Part shown: positions 42,834 to 51,622 of the stretch, one piece after another
Position numbering within the stretch: position 1 is the stretch's first letter
Layout: each line of letters starts with the position of its first letter
Source of the DNA: Desertivirga brevis
Lineage (GTDB): Bacteria > Bacteroidota > Bacteroidia > Sphingobacteriales > Sphingobacteriaceae
NCBI RefSeq assembly: GCF_017355835.1
Contig: NZ_JAFEWF010000008.1
Coordinates: forward strand, 186,001-250,000
DNA length: 64,000 bases
Direction of reading: 5' to 3'
The notes under the pieces: model-generated
Database searches by the model: none
The model's input: the letters and a program-made list of their open reading frames with translations, nothing else
What the model was told of the DNA's origin: nothing
Made by a program: the position numbers and the translations under genes

Positions 42834-43094
42834 CTATAAATGACCGGAACTAGTCATAATATAAAGTGCGGGAGCCACAACGCCAAGGATCATAAGAATA
42901 ATAAACGAAACTATTCTAGATTCTGCCCGCGAAACCAAAATCCCATTCAATATCAAAAGGGCAAACAGAATAATTATACCAAGAAGAGACAGCACAAAGT
43001 TTAGTCCGGTGCTTAATCCATAATAGAAGATTAAAATCCAGAAGGCAAGGATTATACTGGTCACAATTATTTTAATGTACTTATTGGGTAGCAT
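42834..43094 (-). CDS. Unknown small membrane protein (86 residues)
   Basis: Not recognised. Hydropathy suggests three membrane helices: about 8-27 (IIVTSIILAFWILIFYYGLS), 31-52 (VLSLLGIIILFALLILNGIL) and 60-80 (IVSFIILMILGVVAPALYI). It is short, with basic residues at the N-terminus. It lies in a gene-poor stretch with no operon partner, so even its reality as a gene is moderately certain only. Confidence 0.5.
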   Translation of the reverse strand: MLPNKYIKIIVTSIILAFWILIFYYGLSTGLNFVLSLLGIIILFALLILNGILVSRAESRIVSFIILMILGVVAPALYIMTSSGHL

Positions 43095-43437
43095 GTATTA
43101 ATATTGGGCAAAGGGTGATGTTCTAGTTAAATTCTTTTTTATGTAGATCAGCCTCAATTTGCGCCAAAAATACAGATTTTACCTCCTCCCTTATCAATGA
43201 ATTTATTCTTTCTCTTATCCCAGCAATTACAATTCAACTTCTCGCTTAGTTATTCACTACATTCCTTTGCGAAAGAAAACGCTACTTCCACTAAATGGGC
43301 TAAATACGTCAATACCAATCTTTGAAAAGACCATATTATCCAACGAAATCCAATTAACACCACCTAACAATATGAGAAAAACCCTACTTAAATTAACAAT
43401 TTTCCTGGGTATTGTTATTCTACTGCAAAACGTCTGC
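43095..43437. other. Gene-poor stretch beside the nitroreductase remnant
   Basis: 343 bp. Open frames exist on both strands (for example 43372-43503 plus and 43257-43520 minus), but none has convincing start signals or family resemblance. It probably holds decayed sequence. Confidence 0.5.
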
Positions 43438-43823
43438 TTAGTTGTGTTTAGCTGCATGTTGCGCCTGCCAATCAGTTCCAAGAGGGAAATACAAATCCAA
43501 TAGTTGTTTTTTGTAATCATCCATTGTACCTCTAGGTAATTCCCGCTCCTCCACTATAAAGTTAAAAACTTCGGAAATTCGTTGATCGCTATATCCGTCC
43601 CAAGCTGCAGATACCAGAAGATGTGAGCAATCAGTGATTTGACTTTGATTATAAGCTATCTTTTTTATTTCTTCTAAGAGCTCCTTATTAGTGATCACAA
43701 AAATTTGATAGAGCTGTAATCCGGAAGAAGAGGGAGCTAGTCTGGCAGCTTCGAATATGTAGTTGAGTTTTTCGTTCGAAATCTTTGAACCAATCATTTT
43801 TTTGTAGCGTAGCGCCAGTTGAA
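43438..43823 (-). pseudogene. Nitroreductase-family remnant, frameshifted and truncated
   Basis: From ATG 43797 the frame gives 119 residues matching the N-terminal half of NfsB-type FMN nitroreductases (NYIFEAARLAPSSSGLQLYQIFVITN, SHLLVSAAWDGYSDQRISEV). The usual start motif is missing from this frame but appears just upstream in another frame: NFNWRYATKK is encoded at 43826-43797. It joins the downstream frame if the A-tract there (seven A) had one more base. A stop at 43438 cuts the protein after AQHAAKHN, where intact enzymes continue for about 80 residues with the second flavin-binding half; nothing similar follows. It is most likely a decayed gene and unlikely to be active. Confidence 0.7.
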
Positions 43824-44067
43824 ATTTTACCCAATTATTTGATTTTATGAATGGACTCCATCTGCCAACGACTGCGATGATTCTCTTGCATTTACATAGA
43901 AACCTGCATTATAATGATCTTTATTAAGAGGAAACAATTAGGTTCTTCGAGCAAAAAGGCTTTAATTTCGATTTTAAGTTTCTGAACAACCTGGAATAAA
44001 AGTTTAAGGGGGGGATGTAAGAGTGGAGCTTTAAAGTAATCTTCTTATCTTTAGGCTTTCAAATTCA

Positions 44068-45516
44068 ATGACCGTGAACCGTCACATTTTTATTAGAGTA
44101 TTAATTGTTTCCATTTCGATTTTCTTTTATCAAGTAGCCTTATGCCAAGATAAACCTTTTGAAAAAAATATAGGTTGGAGGGCCGGTCATGGTCCGATAA
44201 GGATTAAAAGTATTTCTGATTCTACAAGAAGTAGCACCTGTGTCTTACTAAAGAATGATGAACGTTTGAAGGCGTTTTTATTTGACGATAAGATGCAACT
44301 GATTAAGGAATTTGAGACCACGGCGGGAGGTGGCCAATTTTTAGGTGGATTTATTAATAATGGAAAATTAGAGATTTTTTTGAAGCCCGAATATGCCTCG
44401 CAGATCATCAATACAGAAATTGACATACAAACCGGGGCAATAAAAGTAATACCATTCGAGCTGGAATTTAAGGGAGAAAAGATTCTCGGCCATCTTAATG
44501 GGTCCAATAGTTTTCTTTACATTACTGCATCCAAGAAAAACCCCGTATTTAATGTCTACAAATTTAAAGGGGGAGAAAAGATGGAAAAACTTAGTTTTGA
44601 TCTTACTACAAACGGCATGAATAAGAATTTGGAGAATGGTAGTTTATGGAACGAACTTTCGTCTTTTTCTGGCGGTTTCTCCCGGGCTGCTGATATAGCC
44701 GTTGTGGATCCGGAAGTAGAATGCGAGGCTGATGTTGCAGACGCTCCAAATAAATTGTATTTACGAAATGATAGTTTGGTATTGCTGATGGATAAGGAGG
44801 AACAATTGCTAAAGCTTTTGACTTTTAACCTAAAGTCGAGTGAGACGAGCTTCAGGGTTATAAAAAGGAAGTTTAAAGACTTAGAAGATGAATATGCGCC
44901 TAAGTTCAACTCCTTCCTTCTCGAAGCCCGCCTTTATTCGGTTGTTGCTAGTCCCACCGGGTTGGGTGTTGCTATAAATGACTTTAATACGGGGATTCAA
45001 ATTGCAAAATATTATACGTTTGCCGAAGATACCATAAGGTTTAGAAATACAGCCATTACACAAGACGGAGGCGGAACTGTCTATTCCATGAATGTTAGCC
45101 GGGAGCTTACAAAGACAAAGCAATTTTTAAGAAAGATCACTAGTGGGAATCCTGTAATTACTGCGGTGCGCAATGTAAAGAACCAAGATGAGATCACTGT
45201 GGGGGCTTATAAAAGAATAACACAACCTACAGGAACATTTATGCCGATGGGAGGATCAGGTATGATGGTTTATCAATCATTTGGAGCAGGCTCATCATGG
45301 AGTAGGGTCACAAGGTTTAAGGTTCTCACTGATCCAACTTCAGGCAAGCATATTGAGGGTTCAATGCAGCCGTCAGTAGCCGAACAGATCCAAAATTATT
45401 CAACAGCTATTAAAATTCCCGAGGATGGCTCTTCTGTTTTTGTCGCTAATAAATTCCATCAGTTTGCTTACTACGACAAACAGGAGAAGAAACTGGTAGT
45501 AGTTAAGTTTCAGTAA
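44068..45516 (+). CDS. Unknown exported protein (482 residues)
   Basis: Not recognised. A signal peptide (IRVLIVSISIFFYQVALCQ) ends near residue 27; the Cys just before the cleavage site is not in a clear lipobox. The rest is predicted largely beta, with alternating hydrophobic strands (GNSFLYITASKKNPVFNVYKF, KLLTFNLKSSETSFRVIKRK), and might be a propeller. It is probably periplasmic or secreted. It is a single gene with its own bidirectional terminator and no neighbour of clear related function. Relatives would probably be found only in Sphingobacteriaceae (inference). Confidence 0.7.
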   Translation: MTVNRHIFIRVLIVSISIFFYQVALCQDKPFEKNIGWRAGHGPIRIKSISDSTRSSTCVLLKNDERLKAFLFDDKMQLIKEFETTAGGGQFLGGFINNGKLEIFLKPEYASQIINTEIDIQTGAIKVIPFELEFKGEKILGHLNGSNSFLYITASKKNPVFNVYKFKGGEKMEKLSFDLTTNGMNKNLENGSLWNELSSFSGGFSRAADIAVVDPEVECEADVADAPNKLYLRNDSLVLLMDKEEQLLKLLTFNLKSSETSFRVIKRKFKDLEDEYAPKFNSFLLEARLYSVVASPTGLGVAINDFNTGIQIAKYYTFAEDTIRFRNTAITQDGGGTVYSMNVSRELTKTKQFLRKITSGNPVITAVRNVKNQDEITVGAYKRITQPTGTFMPMGGSGMMVYQSFGAGSSWSRVTRFKVLTDPTSGKHIEGSMQPSVAEQIQNYSTAIKIPEDGSSVFVANKFHQFAYYDKQEKKLVVVKFQ

Positions 45517-45538
45517 GACTAATCAAATATAGTAGAAC

Positions 45539-45571
45539 AAAGAGCCCGGTTCTTCGTGTACCGGGCTCTTT
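45539..45571. terminator. Bidirectional terminator
   Basis: AAAGAGCCCGGT (45539-45550) pairs perfectly with ACCGGGCTCTTT (45560-45571) across a 9-nt loop, between convergent genes. Confidence 0.92.
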
Positions 45572-45592
45572 AAAAAAGCATTTTTTATATCC

Positions 45593-46018
45593 TTATTCGT
45601 ACCAGCTGGCAATTTTGCTGATCATTGCACCTTTTTTGGTGTCTTTGAATGTAAGGCGGGTCATTTTAGTGAAGTTCTCATACTTCATGCTTATCAATAC
45701 TGTGCTTTGTCCGTCTTCATTCTCCTGGTTCTGGTATGCAACGCTGCAGTCCTGCTTTACTTCGCCTGCATCTTTCAATGCCTTCAATACCTCTTGTTTA
45801 CCGTAGCTTCTAATTTCCATACCGCGAGTAAAACGAAGGGTCAGGGAGTTATCTAAGATATCTTTCAAACCCTCAATATTACCCTCGGAGATTGAACTTA
45901 CGAACTTCTTTGCGTTGTTGGAGACACTTACCTTGTAGCTTGATGTTTTGTCGGCGCCAAAAGAGTTAAGAGAGATCATCATAAAGAAAGCTGCGGCGAT
46001 AGTAGTTAAAGTTTTCAT
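45593..46018 (-). CDS. Small exported protein, NTF2/SnoaL-like fold suspected
   Basis: 141 residues from ATG 46018, which gives signal peptide MKTLTTIAAAFFMMISLNSFGA; the upstream ATG 46060 would precede it. The mature part (KKFVSSISEGNIEGLKDILDNSLTLRFTRG, then VLKALKD and a four-strand sheet, VLISMKYENFTKMTRLTFKD) resembles the cone-shaped NTF2-like proteins, some of which are named DUF4783 in Bacteroidota. No enzymatic residues can be pointed out. Convergent with the 482-residue gene. Periplasmic; function unknown. Confidence 0.65.
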   Translation of the reverse strand: MKTLTTIAAAFFMMISLNSFGADKTSSYKVSVSNNAKKFVSSISEGNIEGLKDILDNSLTLRFTRGMEIRSYGKQEVLKALKDAGEVKQDCSVAYQNQENEDGQSTVLISMKYENFTKMTRLTFKDTKKGAMISKIASWYE

Positions 46019-46188
46019 ATCTTTTATTATTAATGTTTTTGTTTCGTTTTGATGAATCAAAGGTAGGGTAGGAATAGAGGCTGGAGAAGCTGAATTAGGC
46101 TGAAGGGGCCACCTTCTCGGTAAAGGAGGGGAAGGAATCGGTGAAAATATCTGGAATTAATTATAGCTTCGCCCTTTCATTGTAATAT

Positions 46189-47565
46189 ATGCTGACAGTA
46201 GAAAAAATTGGGGGCACATCCATGAGTGCTCTTTCTGAGGTGATTGATAATATCATTTTTTATAACCGCTCCGGAGAGGAACTTTATAATCGTGTTTTCG
46301 TTGTATCGGCTTTCTCTGGGGTTACCAACCTGCTTCTTGAAGATAAGAAAACAGGAGAACCCGGAGTGTATCATCGTTTGGCTAATAACGAAGATTTTCA
46401 TCAACCACTTCAGCAATTGGTTTTCCGCCTTAAAGAGATCAACCAATCTTACTCTCATCTTGGATTAGAACTAGCGGCAGCAAATACCTTTATTGAAAAT
46501 CATGTGCTCACCGCGCAAGGGTACCTGGAGAACCTCGCTAATATCCTTGCTTCAGGCTATGTAAGCAGGGAGGGTATACTGCTGGCTGCCCGGGAAATTC
46601 TGGCATCTATTGGTGAAACACATTCGGCATTTGTTCTTACCAGTATTCTTCGTAAAAGGGAAGTTAACGCTGTATTCGTAGATCTTGGAGGTTTTGGAGA
46701 TCAACGTCCTTTTACTATCGACCAACGTATAAAGGAAACTTTTTCAGCCATAGATCTTAATACCTGCATTTGTATCGTTACCGGTTATGCAAAAGGGACG
46801 GAAGGAATTATGCGCGAATTCGATCGCGGGTACTCGGAAGTGACTTTCAGTAAAATTGCAGGAATTCTTAGGCCTGAGGAAGCCATCATTCATAAAGAGT
46901 ATCACCTTTCAACTGCAGACCCAGGTATCGTAGGAATTGAAAACGTTAAGCCTGTAGGCTACACAAATTATGACATCGCCGATCAGCTTGCAGATGTGGG
47001 GATGGAAGCTATTCATCCAAAGGCTTCGAAACCTTTGGAGATAAGCGGGATCAACTTAAGAATAAAAAATACCTTTGAACCTGCCCATCCCGGCACTTTG
47101 ATCACAAGGGAATATGTATCTGTACTTAAAAGGGTAGAGGTGATAACCGGGATCGATAAATTCTTGCTGATCGATGTTTATGACCCTTTGATGGTTGGAA
47201 ATGTAGGAAGCGATTTGCAGATCATGCAGATCTTTGCGAAGCACGAGGTAAGCTATACCTTTAAGGCAACCAGCGCCAACAGTATTTCTATAGTAATATG
47301 GGAATCTGATTTTAAAGACCAGCTTATCGCCGATCTTGAGCTGCTTTTCGAAAAGATCACATTAGAACCTGTGGCAATGGTCTGTTTGCTGGGCTCTAAT
47401 ATGGATCAGCCTGGTCTTTTAGCAAAAAGTGCAACAGCCTTAGCAAGAAAGGAAATTAATATTATAAGTGCTGGAGTTGCCCTCAGGAAAGTAAATATTC
47501 AGTTTATCATTGCCCGCGAACAATTTAAAACGGCCATAATCGCATTAAATGATGTAGTTGGGTAA
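46189..47565 (+). CDS. Aspartate kinase, resembling the ectoine-associated (Ask_Ect) type
   Basis: 458 residues. Amino-acid kinase domain (about 1-300) and C-terminal ACT domain region (about 315-455, EVITGIDKFLLIDVYDPLM and MVCLLGSNMDQPGLLAKSA). It phosphorylates aspartate for lysine, threonine and methionine synthesis. The N-terminal motif is VEKIGGTSMSAL instead of the usual K(F/Y)GGTSV, the pattern I associate with the ectoine-linked isozyme Ask_Ect. No ectABC genes are nearby, so the role may be general or in another aspartate-derived product. The gene stands alone, followed 70 bp later by a GH43-like gene. Feedback sensitivity cannot be told. Confidence 0.85.
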   Translation: MLTVEKIGGTSMSALSEVIDNIIFYNRSGEELYNRVFVVSAFSGVTNLLLEDKKTGEPGVYHRLANNEDFHQPLQQLVFRLKEINQSYSHLGLELAAANTFIENHVLTAQGYLENLANILASGYVSREGILLAAREILASIGETHSAFVLTSILRKREVNAVFVDLGGFGDQRPFTIDQRIKETFSAIDLNTCICIVTGYAKGTEGIMREFDRGYSEVTFSKIAGILRPEEAIIHKEYHLSTADPGIVGIENVKPVGYTNYDIADQLADVGMEAIHPKASKPLEISGINLRIKNTFEPAHPGTLITREYVSVLKRVEVITGIDKFLLIDVYDPLMVGNVGSDLQIMQIFAKHEVSYTFKATSANSISIVIWESDFKDQLIADLELLFEKITLEPVAMVCLLGSNMDQPGLLAKSATALARKEINIISAGVALRKVNIQFIIAREQFKTAIIALNDVVG

Positions 47566-47634
47566 AGGGATACTTTATTAATACTCCTATAAATATTACT
47601 ACTTTAGCCTAACTACCATTTAAGCGTAAATTCT

Positions 47635-48636
47635 ATGAGAATATCGAAGGCACTTTTTCTTGTTTTAATAATTCTTAGTTCAGTTCAGATACAAGGTAGA
47701 GCACAGGAAAGACCTGTACGAAAAAATGTTCCTATAGATTCTATCACGCTAAGCGACCCCTTTATTTTCCCCGACAGCGCAACGAAGATGTATTACATGA
47801 CGGGCACAGGAGGTCGTTTATGGAAGAGTAGAGACCTCAAATATTGGGACGGTCCATTCAAGGTTACTAATACTGATCCCGGTTCATGGATGGGGCCAAA
47901 ACCAATGATCTGGGCAGCGGAGATCCATCCTTATAAGGGGAAGTATTATTACTTCGCCACCTTCACTAATCAGGAAGTAAAAATTGGCAATTATAGGGGT
48001 AATGAAATCGAAAGGCGTGCGTGTCATGTTCTGGTGAGCGATAAGCCAGAGGGGCCTTATATTCCAATGAAAGATTCTATTTATCTTCCGGCCAACAAAC
48101 CTACCCTGGATGCCACACTTTGGTTCGAAGATGGCAAGTCTTATATGGTCTATTGCTATGAATGGCTTCAGAACTGGGACGGTACAATTGAGAAAATTGA
48201 ATTAAAACCGGATTTCAGCGGAACCATAGGTGAGGGAAAAGTATTATTCCGAGCAAGCGATTCTCCCTGGAGCCGGGAGAAGGACCAAAATGGTAAAGAC
48301 AAGCCGAACAGGGTAACTGATGGGCCATATCTTTTTAAAACAGGCACTGGTCGTCTTGGTATGATTTGGACCAGCTGGATCCATAGCGATTATACGCAAG
48401 GTGTTGCATATTCAGCAACAGGAAAGTTGGATGGCCCCTGGGTACAGGAAAAAGAGCCCATCACTCCGCCAAATTTCGGTCACGGTATGCTTTTTAAGAC
48501 CTTTGAAGGAAAACAACTAATGTGTATTCATAGCCATAAGGATGTAAATGGACGGTATATCCGTATACCTCATTTTTTTGAGGTTGATCTTTCTGGTGAT
48601 AAAATGGTCATCGGGAAAGCTTATAATCCAAATTAG
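47635..48636 (+). CDS. GH43-like five-bladed propeller glycosidase, exported
   Basis: 333 residues with signal peptide (ALFLVLIILSSVQIQGRAQ). The five-bladed beta-propeller pattern of clan GH-F is visible: catalytic base Asp41 in LSDPFIF, the pKa-modulating Asp159 in PTLDATLW and the third position in VTDGPYLFKTGTG. There, residue 229 is Asp where canonical GH43 enzymes have a Glu (EGP) as general acid. Many Bacteroidota family 43 proteins of unknown specificity share VTDG. Substrate unknown; possibly arabinose- or xylose-containing side chains, or galactan. It does not belong to the beta-glucan locus and stands between aspartate kinase and a stress protein. Confidence 0.8.
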   Translation: MRISKALFLVLIILSSVQIQGRAQERPVRKNVPIDSITLSDPFIFPDSATKMYYMTGTGGRLWKSRDLKYWDGPFKVTNTDPGSWMGPKPMIWAAEIHPYKGKYYYFATFTNQEVKIGNYRGNEIERRACHVLVSDKPEGPYIPMKDSIYLPANKPTLDATLWFEDGKSYMVYCYEWLQNWDGTIEKIELKPDFSGTIGEGKVLFRASDSPWSREKDQNGKDKPNRVTDGPYLFKTGTGRLGMIWTSWIHSDYTQGVAYSATGKLDGPWVQEKEPITPPNFGHGMLFKTFEGKQLMCIHSHKDVNGRYIRIPHFFEVDLSGDKMVIGKAYNPN

Positions 48637-48747
48637 AAAATTCAGGCGACCGAACTACCGGTCTATAATGAACAGCTTTCTACTTCCCCAAATCAATTAT
48701 CGGTAGGGACTGTTAAACTTTTGGTTTGTATTTTAATTAGACCGGTT

Positions 48748-49557
48748 ATGAAAGCTATATTAATTCCTACAGATTTTTCCGAATCCTCCTTCAATGCTGC
48801 ACTTTGGGCCGCTAATCTAACTAACACAACTCACGTTTCCTCCATCATCTTATATCACTCAAAAACATTACCATCCAGAGCCGCTGAACTGCCGCTTTTA
48901 CATGAGCAGACTAAGGATTTATTAGAGAGCTTTAAAAAAAGACTTTTTCCCTACGTAAAAAAGACTACTGCTATAGAGTTTTATTTAAATGAATTTCTTC
49001 TTCCTGATGGGATCATGGATCTTGTCGAACGGCATGATGTAGATCTGGTCGTTATGTCAACAACGGGAAAAGGAAGGATAGAAAGAGCTATTGTTGGAAG
49101 TAACACTTTGAATATTATTGAAAAGTTACCTATCCCTATCATCCTGATTCCTTCAACTGCGAAATTTGCAGAGATTAGGAAGCTGGCTCTCGCGACAGAT
49201 TTGAACGAGGTGTCTAAATCTACCCCTACCGAAGCGGTGAAGTGGATTGTTAATGAGTTGAAGGCACAGCTAATCATAGTTAATGTATGGAGTTCTGAGG
49301 AACCTGATCCTGATGTGAACGCTGAACTGGCAGAATTACAGAAAATGTTTGAAAGAGAACAGCCAGAATATCATTATATTAATGTTTCTAATGTGACTGA
49401 AGGCTTGCTTGATTTTGCTATTTGCCAACACGTTCAATTAATTGCAGTTATTGGTAAAAAACACAGTTTTTTGGAGCGCCTGTACCATCGAAGTGTAACT
49501 AAAGATTTTGCCTTGCACACCTACCTTCCTGTACTTATCCTTAATGGAACCAAATAA
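48748..49557 (+). CDS. Universal stress protein (tandem UspA domains)
   Basis: About 269 residues from ATG 48748 (MKAILIPTDFSESSFNAALWA); the ATG at 48721 would add nine unrelated residues. The first Usp domain (1-145) contains VVMSTTGKGRIERAIVGSNT, close to the ATP-binding G-2x-G-9x-G(S/T) motif. The second (about 150-269) is more degenerate (LIAVIGKKHSFLERLYHRSVT). Cytoplasmic; stress and nutrient-limitation response. It stands alone. Confidence 0.9.
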   Translation: MKAILIPTDFSESSFNAALWAANLTNTTHVSSIILYHSKTLPSRAAELPLLHEQTKDLLESFKKRLFPYVKKTTAIEFYLNEFLLPDGIMDLVERHDVDLVVMSTTGKGRIERAIVGSNTLNIIEKLPIPIILIPSTAKFAEIRKLALATDLNEVSKSTPTEAVKWIVNELKAQLIIVNVWSSEEPDPDVNAELAELQKMFEREQPEYHYINVSNVTEGLLDFAICQHVQLIAVIGKKHSFLERLYHRSVTKDFALHTYLPVLILNGTK

Positions 49558-49777
49558 CTATTATTAGAAATAGGCGGTGGTTTTTGGAAACTAAAGGGTA
49601 TAAATAAGGTAAGTTTGAAATTGGATCATTAGGTGAATTTACTGATTGCCATTACGGTTTACTTATTTTAGCGGGTATCCGGGGTTGAAATTTTTAAGAT
49701 AATAGCACCAGAAAATTCAATAATTCCTCTAATTCCGCGATAAATACTACCTTAGGGGTATTAAAACTAAAATAACT

Positions 49778-49960
49778 ATGTCATCATTTGCAAAACTAAA
49801 AGAATTGATTGCTGCAGCAGAGGCTGATGCAACTGCATTTTACGAAAAAGGAAATAAGGCTGCAGGTACTCGTTTACGTAAGGCTTATCTAGAAATCAAG
49901 AATGCAGCTCAAGAAGGTAGGGCAGAGGTTAGTGAGTTGAAAAATAAAGAAAAAGAATAA
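49778..49960 (+). CDS. Histone H1-like small nucleoid protein
   Basis: 60 residues, helical and charged (FAKLKELIAAAEADATAFYEKGNKAAGTRLRKAYLEIKNAA). It matches the short histone H1/Hc1-like proteins common in Bacteroidota, although it lacks a long Lys/Ala-rich tail. It probably binds DNA. It is followed 22 bp later by a clear terminator and is likely strongly expressed as a single gene. Although very short, the coding pattern and family match support it. Confidence 0.82.
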   Translation: MSSFAKLKELIAAAEADATAFYEKGNKAAGTRLRKAYLEIKNAAQEGRAEVSELKNKEKE

Positions 49961-49982
49961 GAACAATCAAAAATGTTTTGGG

Positions 49983-50012
49983 AGGTTGTCGGGTTACTGG
50001 CAACCTTTTTTT
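49983..50012 (+). terminator. Terminator of the H1-like gene
   Basis: AGGTTG (49983-49988) pairs with CAACCT (50001-50006), extended by two inner pairs and followed by seven T. Confidence 0.88.
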
Positions 50013-50079
50013 GTTATAAAACCTCTTGATGACGGGTGAATGAGGTGTTTTAGTATATGATTTTGCAATTTATCCGAAT

Positions 50080-51366
50080 ATGAAACTAATATCAATAGTT
50101 AAGCATGTTAGCTGTTGGGGCCTGGTCCTAGCTACAGGTATGTCTTATGCGCAAACATCTCTTATTGCAGGGAAGTGGCGTGGAGTATTCTTTCTTAGGG
50201 ATGGATCGGAAGTGCCTTTCAATTTTGAAGTCACAGGCAGTCCTTCTAATCCTAAAGTTTTCCTGATAAACGGAGCTGAACGTTCACCTGCCGATAGGGT
50301 GACTTTCAAAAAGGACTCTATTATTATCCCCATCGATCAGTTTGAAAATGAGTTGGCTTTCATGGTTATAGGAAAAAATAGGTTATCAGGATTACTAAGG
50401 AGACAAGATGAAAGAACTCCACTGCAAGTAGATGCTAAGGGGGAGCCCATTTTAGCAGATCACCCGGGACTACCCCTGAAAACGATTGCCGAATTTGGGA
50501 AAACACATCGCTTTACTTCTTCCCCAATTAAACCACAGGTTGACTTAAATGGAAAGTGGGACGTGGTATTCACCAACGATGAAGGTGTAGAAAGCAAAAC
50601 AGTAGGTGTATTTCAACAAGAGGCAAGCAAGCTAACGGGGACTTTCTTAAGAACCACTGGCGATGCACGTTTCCTTCAAGGTGAAGTTTCGGGTAAGGAA
50701 TTCAGGTTGTCCTCATTTATCGGTACCGGACCTCATTTGATAACAGGAGCTTTTCTTGATCAGAATACATTTGAAGGAGAATCGAAAACAGCCTCTGGCA
50801 AGTCAAGGATCAGGGGAACCAGAAATCCTGACGCCGAATTACCTGATGCGTTTTCTTTAACGCAGGTGAAGAAGGACAATAAAAGCTTCGACTTTAATCT
50901 CCCTGATGTCGATGGAAAAGTGATTTCCATTAAGGATGAAAGGTTTAGAAATAAACCTGTTATTTTAACAATGACTGGAACCTGGTGCCCTAACTGTATG
51001 GATGAGACAGCATTTCTTGCCCCATGGTACAAGCAGAACAAAGCCCGTGGAATAGAAGTGATATCGGTTTACTATGAACGAAAAGCCGATCCTGAATACT
51101 TAAAAAAAGTGTTGAGTCGGTCAAGGGAGAAGTATGGGATCGAATATACACAACTGATCGGGGGACTTACTGACAAGAAGTCCGTTGTCAAATCGCTACC
51201 TGCTCTGGAGAATTTTGTGGCATTCCCCACAACAATTTTTATAGACAGGAATGGAAATGTTACTAAAATTCATACAGGCTTTAATGGTCCCGCTACGGGT
51301 AAGTACTATGAGGAGTTCAAAACAGAGTTTAATAAGGAAGTAGAAACCTTGCTGATGAAAAAGTAG
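50080..51366 (+). CDS. Exported thioredoxin-like/peroxiredoxin-family protein
   Basis: 428 residues with signal peptide (HVSCWGLVLATGMSYAQ). The N-terminal part (about 26-255) contains two beta-rich repeats that resemble each other (IAGKWRGVFFLRDGSEVPFNFE and LNGKWDVVFTNDEGVESKTV). The C-terminal TlpA/AhpC domain (about 270-428) has active site WCPNC at 302-306 in GTWCPNCMDE and cis-proline in VAFPTTIFI. Periplasmic, probably a reductase or peroxidase for an unknown partner. It precedes the hybrid sensor gene by 256 bp in the same orientation but is not clearly co-transcribed. Confidence 0.88.
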   Translation: MKLISIVKHVSCWGLVLATGMSYAQTSLIAGKWRGVFFLRDGSEVPFNFEVTGSPSNPKVFLINGAERSPADRVTFKKDSIIIPIDQFENELAFMVIGKNRLSGLLRRQDERTPLQVDAKGEPILADHPGLPLKTIAEFGKTHRFTSSPIKPQVDLNGKWDVVFTNDEGVESKTVGVFQQEASKLTGTFLRTTGDARFLQGEVSGKEFRLSSFIGTGPHLITGAFLDQNTFEGESKTASGKSRIRGTRNPDAELPDAFSLTQVKKDNKSFDFNLPDVDGKVISIKDERFRNKPVILTMTGTWCPNCMDETAFLAPWYKQNKARGIEVISVYYERKADPEYLKKVLSRSREKYGIEYTQLIGGLTDKKSVVKSLPALENFVAFPTTIFIDRNGNVTKIHTGFNGPATGKYYEEFKTEFNKEVETLLMKK

Positions 51367-51622
51367 TACACCTGTCGATTTTAGATTTCGTTTTATTGCC
51401 CTGCTTGGGTACAGCCAAGGAAGCATAATCGACCGGGTGATCAATAATAAGATCCACACGTGTAAAATTCTTTTAGTAAGCAGAATATTGACGAATTAAT
51501 CCAAATATCAGCTCTGACTCACTTATAACGCACTTTTAGCTGAAACATAATCTCGAAGTGTCCAGTATAACAAATTGGCATTAGAATGTGTGTAAGCAGA
51601 CAACTGGAAAGGGAGCTTTCTA

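Noticed and set aside
43257..43520. Minus-strand frame with LILLGGVNW, reminiscent of DUF378 proteins
   Set aside because: It overlaps the nitroreductase remnant, the similarity covers only about ten residues, and the remainder does not fit.
48648..48663. Small hairpin GACCG/CGGTC after the GH43-like gene
   Set aside because: Five base pairs with no T-tract; too weak to call.
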